NCBI GenBank assembly: GCA_032622095.1
Contig: CP136065.1
Coordinates: 243,657,474-243,721,473, forward strand
Direction: 5' to 3'
Source: Siphonodentalium dalli
Lineage: Eukaryota; Mollusca; Scaphopoda; Gadilida; Siphonodentaliidae
Length of the DNA stretch: 64,000 nt
Positions 35,801-48,300 of the stretch are shown one piece after another. Made by a program: the position numbers and the translations under genes. Every line of letters begins with the position of its first letter. The stretch's first letter is position 1. The notes beneath the pieces are model-generated. The model was not told where the DNA came from. It worked only from the letters and a program-made list of their open reading frames with translations, and did not search any database.

Positions 35801-38800
35801 CGAGCAGGGGAGCACGAATTGGAACACAACAATGCATTTGAGGCAAACAAAAGTGGGGGTCGAATTTCAATCTGAATTTCGAACTTCAATCCAGATCGAA
35901 ATTCGCCCAGATTGAAATTCAGATTGAAATTCAAACCTATAGATCGAGTAATTTCTCGAAGCTGAGCGTTAACTTGCTAGATTCTCTTATGGAAAGTATC
36001 AAAACTGCCAAGTTTCAGTCCGATCCAGCCATAAACAGTGCCACTTCCCTTCGGCACCTTGATATTGAAGGCGAAATGTTCCAAGTCCAGCGCCGTGGCT
36101 AAATTTTCCAAGTCCAGCAGTATCTCAAAATAAGTGAAAAAAATCACTTTTGACCCAAAATTCGAGCAGGGGAGCACGAATTGGAACACAACAATGAACT
36201 TAAGGCACAAAAAAGTGGGGGTCGAATTTCAATCTGAATTTCGAACGAATCTCCACCGAATTTCGAACGCTCAGATTGAAATTCAAACCTATAGATCGAG
36301 TAATTTCTCGAAGCTGAGCGTTAACTTGCTAGATTCTCTTATGGAAAGTATCAAAACTGCCAAGTTTCAGTCCGATCCAGCCATAAACAGTGCCACTTCC
36401 CTTCGGCACCTTGATATTGAAGGCTAAATGTTCTAAGTCCAGCGCCGTGGCTAAATTTTCCAAGTCCAGCAGTATCTCAAAATAAGTGAAAAAAATCACT
36501 TTTGACCCAAAATTCGAGCAGGGGAGCACGAATTGGAACACAACAATGCATTTGAGGCAAACAAAAGTGGGGGTCGAATTTCAATCTGAATTTCGAACTT
36601 CAATCCAGATCGAAATTCGCCCAGATTGAAATTCAGATTGAAATTCAAACCTATAGATCGAGTAATTTCTCGAAGCTGAGCGTTAGTTTGCTTGATTCTC
36701 TTATGGAAAGTATCAAACATACCAAATTTCAGCTCAATCCAGCCTTAAACAATGCCACTTCCCTTCGGCACCTTGATATTGAAGGCGAAATGTTCCAAGT
36801 CCAGCGCCGTGGCTAAATTTTCCAAGTCCAGCAGTATCTCATAAAAAGTGAAAAAAATCACTTTTGACCCAAAATTCGAGCAGGGGAGCACGAATTGGAA
36901 CACAACAATGAACTTAAGGCACAAAAAAGTGGGGGTCGAATTTCAATCTGAATTTCGAACGAATCTCCACCGAATTTCGAACGCTCAGATTGAAATTCAA
37001 ACCTATAGATCGAGTAATTTCTCGAAGCTGAGCGTTAACTTGCTAGATTCTCTTATGGAAAGTATCAAAACTGCCAAGTTTCAGTCCGATCCAGCCATAA
37101 ACAGTGCCACTTCCCTTCGGCACCTTGATATTGAAGGCTAAATGTTCTAAGTCCAGCGCCGTGGCTAAATTTTCCAAGTCCAGCAGTATCTCAAAATAAG
37201 TGAAAAAAATCACTTTTGACCCAAAATTCGAGCAGGGGAGCACGAATTGGAACACAACAATGCATTTGAGGCAAACAAAAGTGGGGGTCGAATTTCAATC
37301 TGAATTTCGAACTTCAATCCAGATCGAAATTCGCCCAGATTGAAATTCAGATTGAAATTCAAACCTATAGATCGAGTAATTTCTCGAAGCTGAGCGTTAA
37401 CTTGCTAGATTCTCTTATGGAAAGTATCAAAACTGCCAAGTTTCAGTCCGATCCAGCCATAAACAGTGCCACTTCCCTTCGGCACCTTGATATTGAAGGC
37501 TAAATGTTCTAAGTCCAGCGCCGTGGCTAAATTTTCCAAGTCCAGCAGTATCTCAAAATAAGTGAAAAAAATCACTTTTGACCCAAAATTCGAGCAGGGG
37601 AGCACGAATTGGAACACAACAATGCATTTGAGGCAAACAAAAGTGGGGGTCGAATTTCAATCTGAATTTCGAACTTCAATCCAGATCGAAATTCGCCCAG
37701 ATTGAAATTCAGATTGAAATTCAAACCTATAGATCGAGTAATTTCTCGAAGCTGAGCGTTAGTTTGCTTGATTCTCTTATGGAAAGTATCAAACATACCA
37801 AATTTCAGCTCAATCCAGCCTTAAACAATGCCACTTCCCTTCGGCACCTTGATATTGAAGGCGAAATGTTCCAAGTCCAGCGCCGTGGCTAAATTTTCCA
37901 AGTCCAGCAGTATCTCATAAAAAGTGAAAAAAATCACTTTTGACCCAAAATTCGAGCAGGGGAGCACGAATTGGAACACAACAATGAACTTAAGGCACAA
38001 AAAAGTGGGGGTCGAATTTCAATCTGAATTTCGAACGAATCTCCACCGAATTTCGAACGCTCAGATTGAAATTCAAACCTATAGATCGAGTAATTTCTCG
38101 AAGCTGAGCGTTAACTTGCTAGATTCTCTTATGGAAAGTATCAAAACTGCCAAGTTTCAGTCCGATCCAGCCATAAACAGTGCCACTTCCCTTCGGCACC
38201 TTGATATTGAAGGCTAAATGTTCTAAGTCCAGCGCCGTGGCTAAATTTTCCAAGTCCAGCAGTATCTCAAAATAAGTGAAAAAAATCACTTTTGACCCAA
38301 AATTCGAGCAGGGGAGCACGAATTGGAACACAACAATGCATTTGAGGCAAACAAAAGTGGGGGTCGAATTTCAATCTGAATTTCGAACTTCAATCCAGAT
38401 CGAAATTCGCCCAGATTGAAATTCAGATTGAAATTCAAACCTATAGATCGAGTAATTTCTCGAAGCTGAGCGTTAACTTGCTAGATTCTCTTATGGAAAG
38501 TATCAAAACTGCCAAGTTTCAGTCCGATCCAGCCATAAACAGTGCCACTTCCCTTCGGCACCTTGATATTGAAGGCTAAATGTTCTAAGTCCAGCGCCGT
38601 GGCTAAATTTTCCAAGTCCAGCAGTATCTCAAAATAAGTGAAAAAAATCACTTTTGACCCAAAATTCGAGCAGGGGAGCACGAATTGGAACACAACAATG
38701 AACTTAAGGCACAAAAAAGTGGGGGTCGAATTTCAATCTGAATTTCGAACGAATCTCCACCGAATTTCGAACGCTCAGATTGAAATTCAAACCTATAGAT

Positions 38801-41800
38801 CGAGTAATTTCTCGAAGCTGAGCGTTAACTTGCTAGATTCTCTTATGGAAAGTATCAAAACTGCCAAGTTTCTGTCCGATCCAGCCATAAACAGTGCCAC
38901 TTCCCTTCGGCACCTTGATATTGAAGGCGAAATTTTCTAAGTCCAGCGCCGTGGCTAAATTTTCCAAGTCCAGCAGTATCTCAAAATAAGTGAAAAAAAT
39001 CACTTTTGACCCAAAATTCGAGCAGGGGAGCACGAATTGGAACACAACAATGCATTTGAGGCAAACAAAAGTGGGGGTCGAATTTCAATCTGAATTTCGA
39101 ACTTCAATCCAGATCGAAATTCGCCCAGATTGAAATTCAGATTGAAATTCAAACCTATAGATCGAGTAATTTCTCGAAGCTGAGCGTTAACTTGCTAGAT
39201 TCTCTTATGGAAAGTATCAAAACTGCCAAGTTTCAGTCCGATCCAGCCATAAACAGTGCCACTTCCCTTCGGCACCTTGATATTGAAGGCGAAATTTTCT
39301 AAGTCCAGCGCCGTGGCTAAATTTTCCAAGTCCAGCAGTATCTCAAAATAAGTGAAAAAAATCACTTTTGACCCAAAATTCGAGCAGGGGAGCACGAATT
39401 GGAACACAACAATGAACTTAAGGCACAAAAAAGTGGGGGTCGAATTTCAATCTGAATTTCGAACGAATCTCCACCGAATTTCGAACGCTCAGATTGAAAT
39501 TCAAACCTATAGATCGAGTAATTTCTCGAAGCTGAGCGTTAACTTGCTAGATTCTCTTATGGAAAGTATCAAAACTGCCAAGTTTCAGTCCGATCCAGCC
39601 ATAAACAGTGCCACTTCCCTTCGGCACCTTGATATTGAAGGCTAAATGTTCTAAGTCCAGCGCTGTGGCTAAATTTTCCAAGTCCAGCATTATCTCAAAA
39701 TAAGTGAAAAAAATCACTTTTGACCCAAAATTCGAGCAGGGGAGCACGAATTGGAACACAACAATGCATTTGAGGCAAACAAAAGTGGGGGTCGAATTTC
39801 AATCTGAATTTCGAACTTCAATCCAGATCGAAATTCGCCCAGATTGAAATTCAGATTGAAATTCAAACCTATAGATCGAGTAATTTCTCGAAGCTGAGCG
39901 TTAACTTGCTAGATTCTCTTATGGAAAGTATCAAAACTGCCAAGTTTCAGTCCGATCCAGCCATAAACAGTGCCACTTCCCTTCGGCACCTTGATATTGA
40001 AGGCTAAATGTTCTAAGTCCAGCGCCGTGGCTAAATTTTCCAAGTCCAGCAGTATCTCAAAATAAGTGAAAAAAATCACTTTTGACCCAAAATTCGAGCA
40101 GGGGAGCACGAATTGGAACACAACAATGCATTTGAGGCAAACAAAAGTGGGGGTCGAATTTCAATCTGAATTTCGAACTTCAATCCAGATCGAAATTCGC
40201 CCAGATTGAAATTCAGATTGAAATTCAAACCTATAGATCGAGTAATTTCTCGAAGCTGAGCGTTAGTTTGCTTGATTCTCTTATGGAAAGTATCAAACAT
40301 ACCAAATTTCAGCTCAATCCAGCCTTAAACAATGCCACTTCCCTTCGGCACCTTGATATTGAAGGCGAAATGTTCCAAGTCCAGCGCCGTGGCTAAATTT
40401 TCCAAGTCCAGCAGTATCTCATAAAAAGTGAAAAAAATCACTTTTGACCCAAAATTCGAGCAGGGGAGCACGAATTGGAACACAACAATGAACTTAAGGC
40501 ACAAAAAAGTGGGGGTCGAATTTCAATCTGAATTTCGAACGAATCTCCACCGAATTTCGAACGCTCAGATTGAAATTCAAACCTATAGATCGAGTAATTT
40601 CTCGAAGCTGAGCGTTAACTTGCTAGATTCTCTTATGGAAAGTATCAAAACTGCCAAGTTTCAGTCCGATCCAGCCATAAACAGTGCCACTTCCCTTCGG
40701 CACCTTGATATTGAAGGCTAAATGTTCTAAGTCCAGCGCCGTGGCTAAATTTTCCAAGTCCAGCAGTATCTCAAAATAAGTGAAAAAAATCACTTTTGAC
40801 CCAAAATTCGAGCAGGGGAGCACGAATTGGAACACAACAATGCATTTGAGGCAAACAAAAGTGGGGGTCGAATTTCAATCTGAATTTCGAACTTCAATCC
40901 AGATCGAAATTCGCCCAGATTGAAATTCAGATTGAAATTCAAACCTATAGATCGAGTAATTTCTCGAAGCTGAGCGTTAACTTGCTAGATTCTCTTATGG
41001 AAAGTATCAAAACTGCCAAGTTTCAGTCCGATCCAGCCATAAACAGTGCCACTTCCCTTCGGCACCTTGATATTGAAGGCGAAATTTTCTAAGTCCAGCG
41101 CCGTGGCTAAATTTTCCAAGTCCAGCAGTATCTCAAAATAAGTGAAAAAAATCACTTTTGACCCAAAATTCGAGCAGGGGAGCACGAATTGGAACACAAC
41201 AATGAACTTAAGGCACAAAAAAGTGGGGGTCGAATTTCAATCTGAATTTTGAACGAATCTCCACCGAATTTCGAACGCTCAGATTGAAATTCAAACCTAT
41301 AGATCGAGTAATTTCTCGAAGCTGAGCGTTAACTTGCTAGATTCTCTTATGGAAAGTATCAAAACTGCCAAGTTTCAGTCCGATCCAGCCATAAACAGTG
41401 CCACTTCCCTTCGGCACCTTGATATTGAAGGCGAAATTTTCTAAGTCCAGCGCCGTGGCTAAATTTTCCAAGTCCAGCAGTATCTCAAAATAAGTGAAAA
41501 AAATCACTTTTGACCCAAAATTCGAGCAGGGGAGCACGAATTGGAACACAACAATGCATTTGAGGCAAACAAAAGTGGGGGTCGAATTTCAATCTGAATT
41601 TCGAACTTCAATCCAGATCGAAATTCGCCCAGATTGAAATTCAGATTGAAATTCAAACCTATAGATCGAGTAATTTCTCGAAGCTGAGCGTTAACTTGCT
41701 AGATTCTCTTATGGAAAGTATCAAAACTGCCAAGTTTCAGTCCGATCCAGCCATAAACAGTGCCACTTCCCTTCGGCACCTTGATATTGAAGGCGAAATT

Positions 41801-42835
41801 TTCTAAGTCCAGCGCCGTGGCTAAATTTTCCAAGTCCAGCAGTATCTCAAAATAAGTGAAAAAAATCACTTTTGACCCAAAATTCGAGCAGGGGAGCACG
41901 AATTGGAACACAACAATGAACTTAAGGCACAAAAAAGTGGGGGTCGAATTTCAATCTGAATTTCGAACGAATCTCCACCGAATTTCGAACGCTCAGATTG
42001 AAATTCAAACCTATAGATCGAGTAATTTCTCGAAGCTGAGCGTTAACTTGCTAGATTCTCTTATGGAAAGTATCAAAACTGCCAAGTTTCAGTCCGATCC
42101 AGCCATAAACAGTGCCACTTCCCTTCGGCACCTTGATATTGAAGGCTAAATGTTCTAAGTCCAGCGCCGTGGCTAAATTTTCCAAGTCCAGCATTATCTC
42201 AAAATAAGTGAAAAAAATCACTTTTGACCCAAAATTCGAGCAGGGGAGCACGAATTGGAACACAACAATGCATTTGAGGCAAACAAAAGTGGGGGTCGAA
42301 TTTCAATCTGAATTTCGAACTTCAATCCAGATCGAAATTCGCCCAGATTGAAATTCAGATTGAAATTCAAACCTATAGATCGAGTAATTTCTCGAAGCTG
42401 AGCGTTAACTTGCTAGATTCTCTTATGGAAAGTATCAAAACTGCCAAGTTTCAGTCCGATCCAGCCATAAACAGTGCCACTTCCCTTCGGCACCTTGATA
42501 TTGAAGGCTAAATGTTCTAAGTCCAGCGCCGTGGCTAAATTTTCCAAGTCCAGCAGTATCTCAAAATAAGTGAAAAAAATCACTTTTGACCCAAAATTCG
42601 AGCAGGGGAGCACGAATTGGAACACAACAATGCATTTGAGGCAAACAAAAGTGGGGGTCGAATTTCAATCTGAATTTCGAACTTCAATCCAGATCGAAAT
42701 TCGCCCAGATTGAAATTCAGATTGAAATTCAAACCTATAGATCGAGTAATTTCTCGAAGCTGAGCGTTAGTTTGCTTGATTCTCTTATGGAAAGTATCAA
42801 ACATACCAAATTTCAGCTCAATCCAGCCTTAAACA
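32820..42835. repeat. Heptamer length pattern, 2504 bp, four copies
   Basis: Short units carrying gtatctcataaaaag start near 32820, 35324, 37828 and 40332 (next at 42836), always 2504 bp apart. Each period is SL-SL-SLL by length. The internal subtype markers differ between periods (for example the second and third S units carry taaatgttctaag, gaaattttctaag or gaaatgttccaag). The length pattern is therefore more regular than the sequence subtypes. Confidence 0.75.
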
Positions 42836-44977
42836 ATGCCACTTCCCTTCGGCACCTTGATATTGAAGGCGAAATGTTCCAAGTCCAGCGCCGTGGCTAA
42901 ATTTTCCAAGTCCAGCAGTATCTCATAAAAAGTGAAAAAAATCACTTTTGACCCAAAATTCGAGCAGGGGAGCACGAATTGGAACACAACAATGAACTTA
43001 AGGCACAAAAAAGTGGGGGTCGAATTTCAATCTGAATTTCGAACGAATCTCCACCGAATTTCGAACGCTCAGATTGAAATTCAAACCTATAGATCGAGTA
43101 ATTTCTCGAAGCTGAGCGTTAACTTGCTAGATTCTCTTATGGAAAGTATCAAAACTGCCAAGTTTCAGTCCGATCCAGCCATAAACAGTGCCACTTCCCT
43201 TCGGCACCTTGATATTGAAGGCTAAATGTTCTAAGTCCAGCGCCGTGGCTAAATTTTCCAAGTCCAGCAGTATCTCAAAATAAGTGAAAAAAATCACTTT
43301 TGACCCAAAATTCGAGCAGGGGAGCACGAATTGGAACACAACAATGCATTTGAGGCAAACAAAAGTGGGGGTCGAATTTCAATCTGAATTTCGAACTTCA
43401 ATCCAGATCGAAATTCGCCCAGATTGAAATTCAGATTGAAATTCAAACCTATAGATCGAGTAATTTCTCGAAGCTGAGCGTTAACTTGCTAGATTCTCTT
43501 ATGGAAAGTATCAAAACTGCCAAGTTTCAGTCCGATCCAGCCATAAACAGTGCCACTTCCCTTCGGCACCTTGATATTGAAGGCGAAATTTTCAAAGTCC
43601 AGCGCCGTGGCTAAATTTTCCAAGTCCAGCAGTATCTCAAAATAAGTGAAAAAAATCACTTTTGACCCAAAATTCGAGCAGGGGAGCACGAATTGGAACA
43701 CAACAATGAACTTAAGGCACAAAAAAGTGGGGGTCGAATTTCAATCTGAATTTCGAACGAATCTCCACCGAATTTCGAACGCTCAGATTGAAATTCAAAC
43801 CTATAGATCGAGTAATTTCTCGAAGCTGAGCGTTAACTTGCTAGATTCTCTTATGGAAAGTATCAAAACTGCCAAGTTTCAGTCCGATCCAGCCATAAAC
43901 AGTGCCACTTCCCTTCGGCACCTTGATATTGAAGGCTAAATGTTCTAAGTCCAGCGCCGTGGCTAAATTTTCCAAGTCCAGCATTATCTCAAAATAAGTG
44001 AAAAAAATCACTTTTGACCCAAAATTCGAGCAGGGGAGCACGAATTGGAACACAACAATGCATTTGAGGCAAACAAAAGTGGGGGTCGAATTTCAATCTG
44101 AATTTCGAACTTCAATCCAGATCGAAATTCGCCCAGATTGAAATTCAGATTGAAATTCAAACCTATAGATCGAGTAATTTCTCGAAGCTGAGCGTTAACT
44201 TGCTAGATTCTCTTATGGAAAGTATCAAAACTGCCAAGTTTCAGTCCGATCCAGCCATAAACAGTGCCACTTCCCTTCGGCACCTTGATATTGAAGGCTA
44301 AATGTTCTAAGTCCAGCGCCGTGGCTAAATTTTCCAAGTCCAGCAGTATCTCAAAATAAGTGAAAAAAATCACTTTTGACCCAAAATTCGAGCAGGGGAG
44401 CACGAATTGGAACACAACAATGCATTTGAGGCAAACAAAAGTGGGGGTCGAATTTCAATCTGAATTTCGAACTTCAATCCAGATCGAAATTCGCCCAGAT
44501 TGAAATTCAGATTGAAATTCAAACCTATAGATCGAGTAATTTCTCGAAGCTGAGCGTTAGTTTGCTTGATTCTCTTATGGAAAGTATCAAACATACCAAA
44601 TTTCAGCTCAATCCAGCCTTAAACAATGCCACTTCCCTTCGGCACCTTGATATTGAAGGCGAAATGTTCCAAGTCCAGCGCCGTGGCTAAATTTTCCAAG
44701 TCCAGCAGTATCTCATAAAAAGTGAAAAAAATCACTTTTGACCCAAAATTCGAGCAGGGGAGCACGAATTGGAACACAACAATGAACTTAAGGCACAAAA
44801 AAGTGGGGGTCGAATTTCAATCTGAATTTCGAACGAATCTCCACCGAATTTCGAACGCTCAGATTGAAATTCAAACCTATAGATCGAGTAATTTCTCGAA
44901 GCTGAGCGTTAACTTGCTAGATTCTCTTATGGAAAGTATCAAAACTGCCAAGTTTCAGTCCGATCCAGCCATAAACA

Positions 44978-45341
44978 GTGCCACTTCCCTTCGGCACCTT
45001 GATATTGAAGGCTAAATGTTCTAAGTCCAGCGCCGTGGCTAAATTTTCCAAGTCCAGCAGTATCTCAAAATAAGTGAAAAAAATCACTTTTGACCCAAAA
45101 TTCGAGCAGGGGAGCACGAATTGGAACACAACAATGCATTTGAGGCAAACAAAAGTGGGGGTCGAATTTCAATCTGAATTTCAATCTGAATTTTGAACGA
45201 ATCTCCACCGAATTTCGAACGCTCAGATTGAAATTCAAACCTATAGATCGAGTAATTTCTCGAAGCTGAGCGTTAACTTGCTAGATTCTCTTATGGAAAG
45301 TATCAAAACTGCCAAGTTTCAGTCCGATCCAGCCATAAACA
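44978..45341. repeat. Hybrid S/L monomer, 364 bp
   Basis: This unit has the L-type left half (gcatttgaggcaaac) but the S-type right block (aatctccaccgaatttcg). It also has a 12-bp duplication of tttcaatctgaa near 45176-45192 and the ttttgaacg substitution. Its length equals an S unit plus 12. The ttttgaacg change is shared with S units near 41250 and 48412, which suggests the S donor. Confidence 0.85.
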
Positions 45342-48300
45342 GTGCCACTTCCCTTCGGCACCTTGATATTGAAGGCGAAATTTTCTAAGTCCAGCGCCGT
45401 GGCTAAATTTTCCAAGTCCAGCAGTATCTCAAAATAAGTGAAAAAAATCACTTTTGACCCAAAATTCGAGCAGGGGAGCACGAATTGGAACACAACAATG
45501 AACTTAAGGCACAAAAAAGTGGGGGTCGAATTTCAATCTGAATTTCGAACGAATCTCCACCGAATTTCGAACGCTCAGATTGAAATTCAAACCTATAGAT
45601 CGAGTAATTTCTCGAAGCTGAGCGTTAACTTGCTAGATTCTCTTATGGAAAGTATCAAAACTGCCAAGTTTCAGTCCGATCCAGCCATAAACAGTGCCAC
45701 TTCCCTTCGGCACCTTGATATTGAAGGCTAAATGTTCTAAGTCCAGCGCCGTGGCTAAATTTTCCAAGTCCAGCATTATCTCAAAATAAGTGAAAAAAAT
45801 CACTTTTGACCCAAAATTCGAGCAGGGGAGCACGAATTGGAACACAACAATGCATTTGAGGCAAACAAAAGTGGGGGTCGAATTTCAATCTGAATTTCGA
45901 ACTTCAATCCAGATCGAAATTCGCCCAGATTGAAATTCAGATTGAAATTCAAACCTATAGATCGAGTAATTTCTCGAAGCTGAGCGTTAACTTGCTAGAT
46001 TCTCTTATGGAAAGTATCAAAACTGCCAAGTTTCAGTCCGATCCAGCCATAAACAGTGCCACTTCCCTTCGGCACCTTGATATTGAAGGCTAAATGTTCT
46101 AAGTCCAGCGCCGTGGCTAAATTTTCCAAGTCCAGCAGTATCTCAAAATAAGTGAAAAAAATCACTTTTGACCCAAAATTCGAGCAGGGGAGCACGAATT
46201 GGAACACAACAATGCATTTGAGGCAAACAAAAGTGGGGGTCGAATTTCAATCTGAATTTCGAACTTCAATCCAGATCGAAATTCGCCCAGATTGAAATTC
46301 AGATTGAAATTCAAACCTATAGATCGAGTAATTTCTCGAAGCTGAGCGTTAGTTTGCTTGATTCTCTTATGGAAAGTATCAAACATACCAAATTTCAGCT
46401 CAATCCAGCCTTAAACAATGCCACTTCCCTTCGGCACCTTGATATTGAAGGCGAAATGTTCCAAGTCCAGCGCCGTGGCTAAATTTTCCAAGTCCAGCAG
46501 TATCTCATAAAAAGTGAAAAAAATCACTTTTGACCCAAAATTCGAGCAGGGGAGCACGAATTGGAACACAACAATGAACTTAAGGCACAAAAAAGTGGGG
46601 GTCGAATTTCAATCTGAATTTCGAACGAATCTCCACCGAATTTCGAACGCTCAGATTGAAATTCAAACCTATAGATCGAGTAATTTCTCGAAGCTGAGCG
46701 TTAACTTGCTAGATTCTCTTATGGAAAGTATCAAAACTGCCAAGTTTCAGTCCGATCCAGCCATAAACAGTGCCACTTCCCTTCGGCACCTTGATATTGA
46801 AGGCTAAATGTTCTAAGTCCAGCGCCGTGGCTAAATTTTCCAAGTCCAGCAGTATCTCAAAATAAGTGAAAAAAATCACTTTTGACCCAAAATTCGAGCA
46901 GGGGAGCACGAATTGGAACACAACAATGCATTTGAGGCAAACAAAAGTGGGGGTCGAATTTCAATCTGAATTTCGAACTTCAATCCAGATCGAAATTCGC
47001 CCAGATTGAAATTCAGATTGAAATTCAAACCTATAGATCGAGTAATTTCTCGAAGCTGAGCGTTAACTTGCTAGATTCTCTTATGGAAAGTATCAAAACT
47101 GCCAAGTTTCAGTCCGATCCAGCCATAAACAGTGCCACTTCCCTTCGGCACCTTGATATTGAAGGCTAAATGTTCTAAGTCCAGCGCCGTGGCTAAATTT
47201 TCCAAGTCCAGCAGTATCTCAAAATAAGTGAAAAAAATCACTTTTGACCCAAAATTCGAGCAGGGGAGCACGAATTGGAACACAACAATGCATTTGAGGC
47301 AAACAAAAGTGGGGGTCGAATTTCAATCTGAATTTCGAACTTCAATCCAGATCGAAATTCGCCCAGATTGAAATTCAGATTGAAATTCAAACCTATAGAT
47401 CGAGTAATTTCTCGAAGCTGAGCGTTAGTTTGCTTGATTCTCTTATGGAAAGTATCAAACATACCAAATTTCAGCTCAATCCAGCCTTAAACAATGCCAC
47501 TTCCCTTCGGCACCTTGATATTGAAGGCGAAATGTTCCAAGTCCAGCGCCGTGGCTAAATTTTCCAAGTCCAGCAGTATCTCATAAAAAGTGAAAAAAAT
47601 CACTTTTGACCCAAAATTCGAGCAGGGGAGCACGAATTGGAACACAACAATGAACTTAAGGCACAAAAAAGTGGGGGTCGAATTTCAATCTGAATTTCGA
47701 ACGAATCTCCACCGAATTTCGAACGCTCAGATTGAAATTCAAACCTATAGATCGAGTAATTTCTCGAAGCTGAGCGTTAACTTGCTAGATTCTCTTATGG
47801 AAAGTATCAAAACTGCCAAGTTTCAGTCCGATCCAGCCATAAACAGTGCCACTTCCCTTCGGCACCTTGATATTGAAGGCTAAATGTTCTAAGTCCAGCG
47901 CCGTGGCTAAATTTTCCAAGTCCAGCAGTATCTCAAAATAAGTGAAAAAAATCACTTTTGACCCAAAATTCGAGCAGGGGAGCACGAATTGGAACACAAC
48001 AATGCATTTGAGGCAAACAAAAGTGGGGGTCGAATTTCAATCTGAATTTCGAACTTCAATCCAGATCGAAATTCGCCCAGATTGAAATTCAGATTGAAAT
48101 TCAAACCTATAGATCGAGTAATTTCTCGAAGCTGAGCGTTAACTTGCTAGATTCTCTTATGGAAAGTATCAAAACTGCCAAGTTTCAGTCCGATCCAGCC
48201 ATAAACAGTGCCACTTCCCTTCGGCACCTTGATATTGAAGGCGAAATTTTCTAAGTCCAGCGCCGTGGCTAAATTTTCCAAGTCCAGCAGTATCTCAAAA

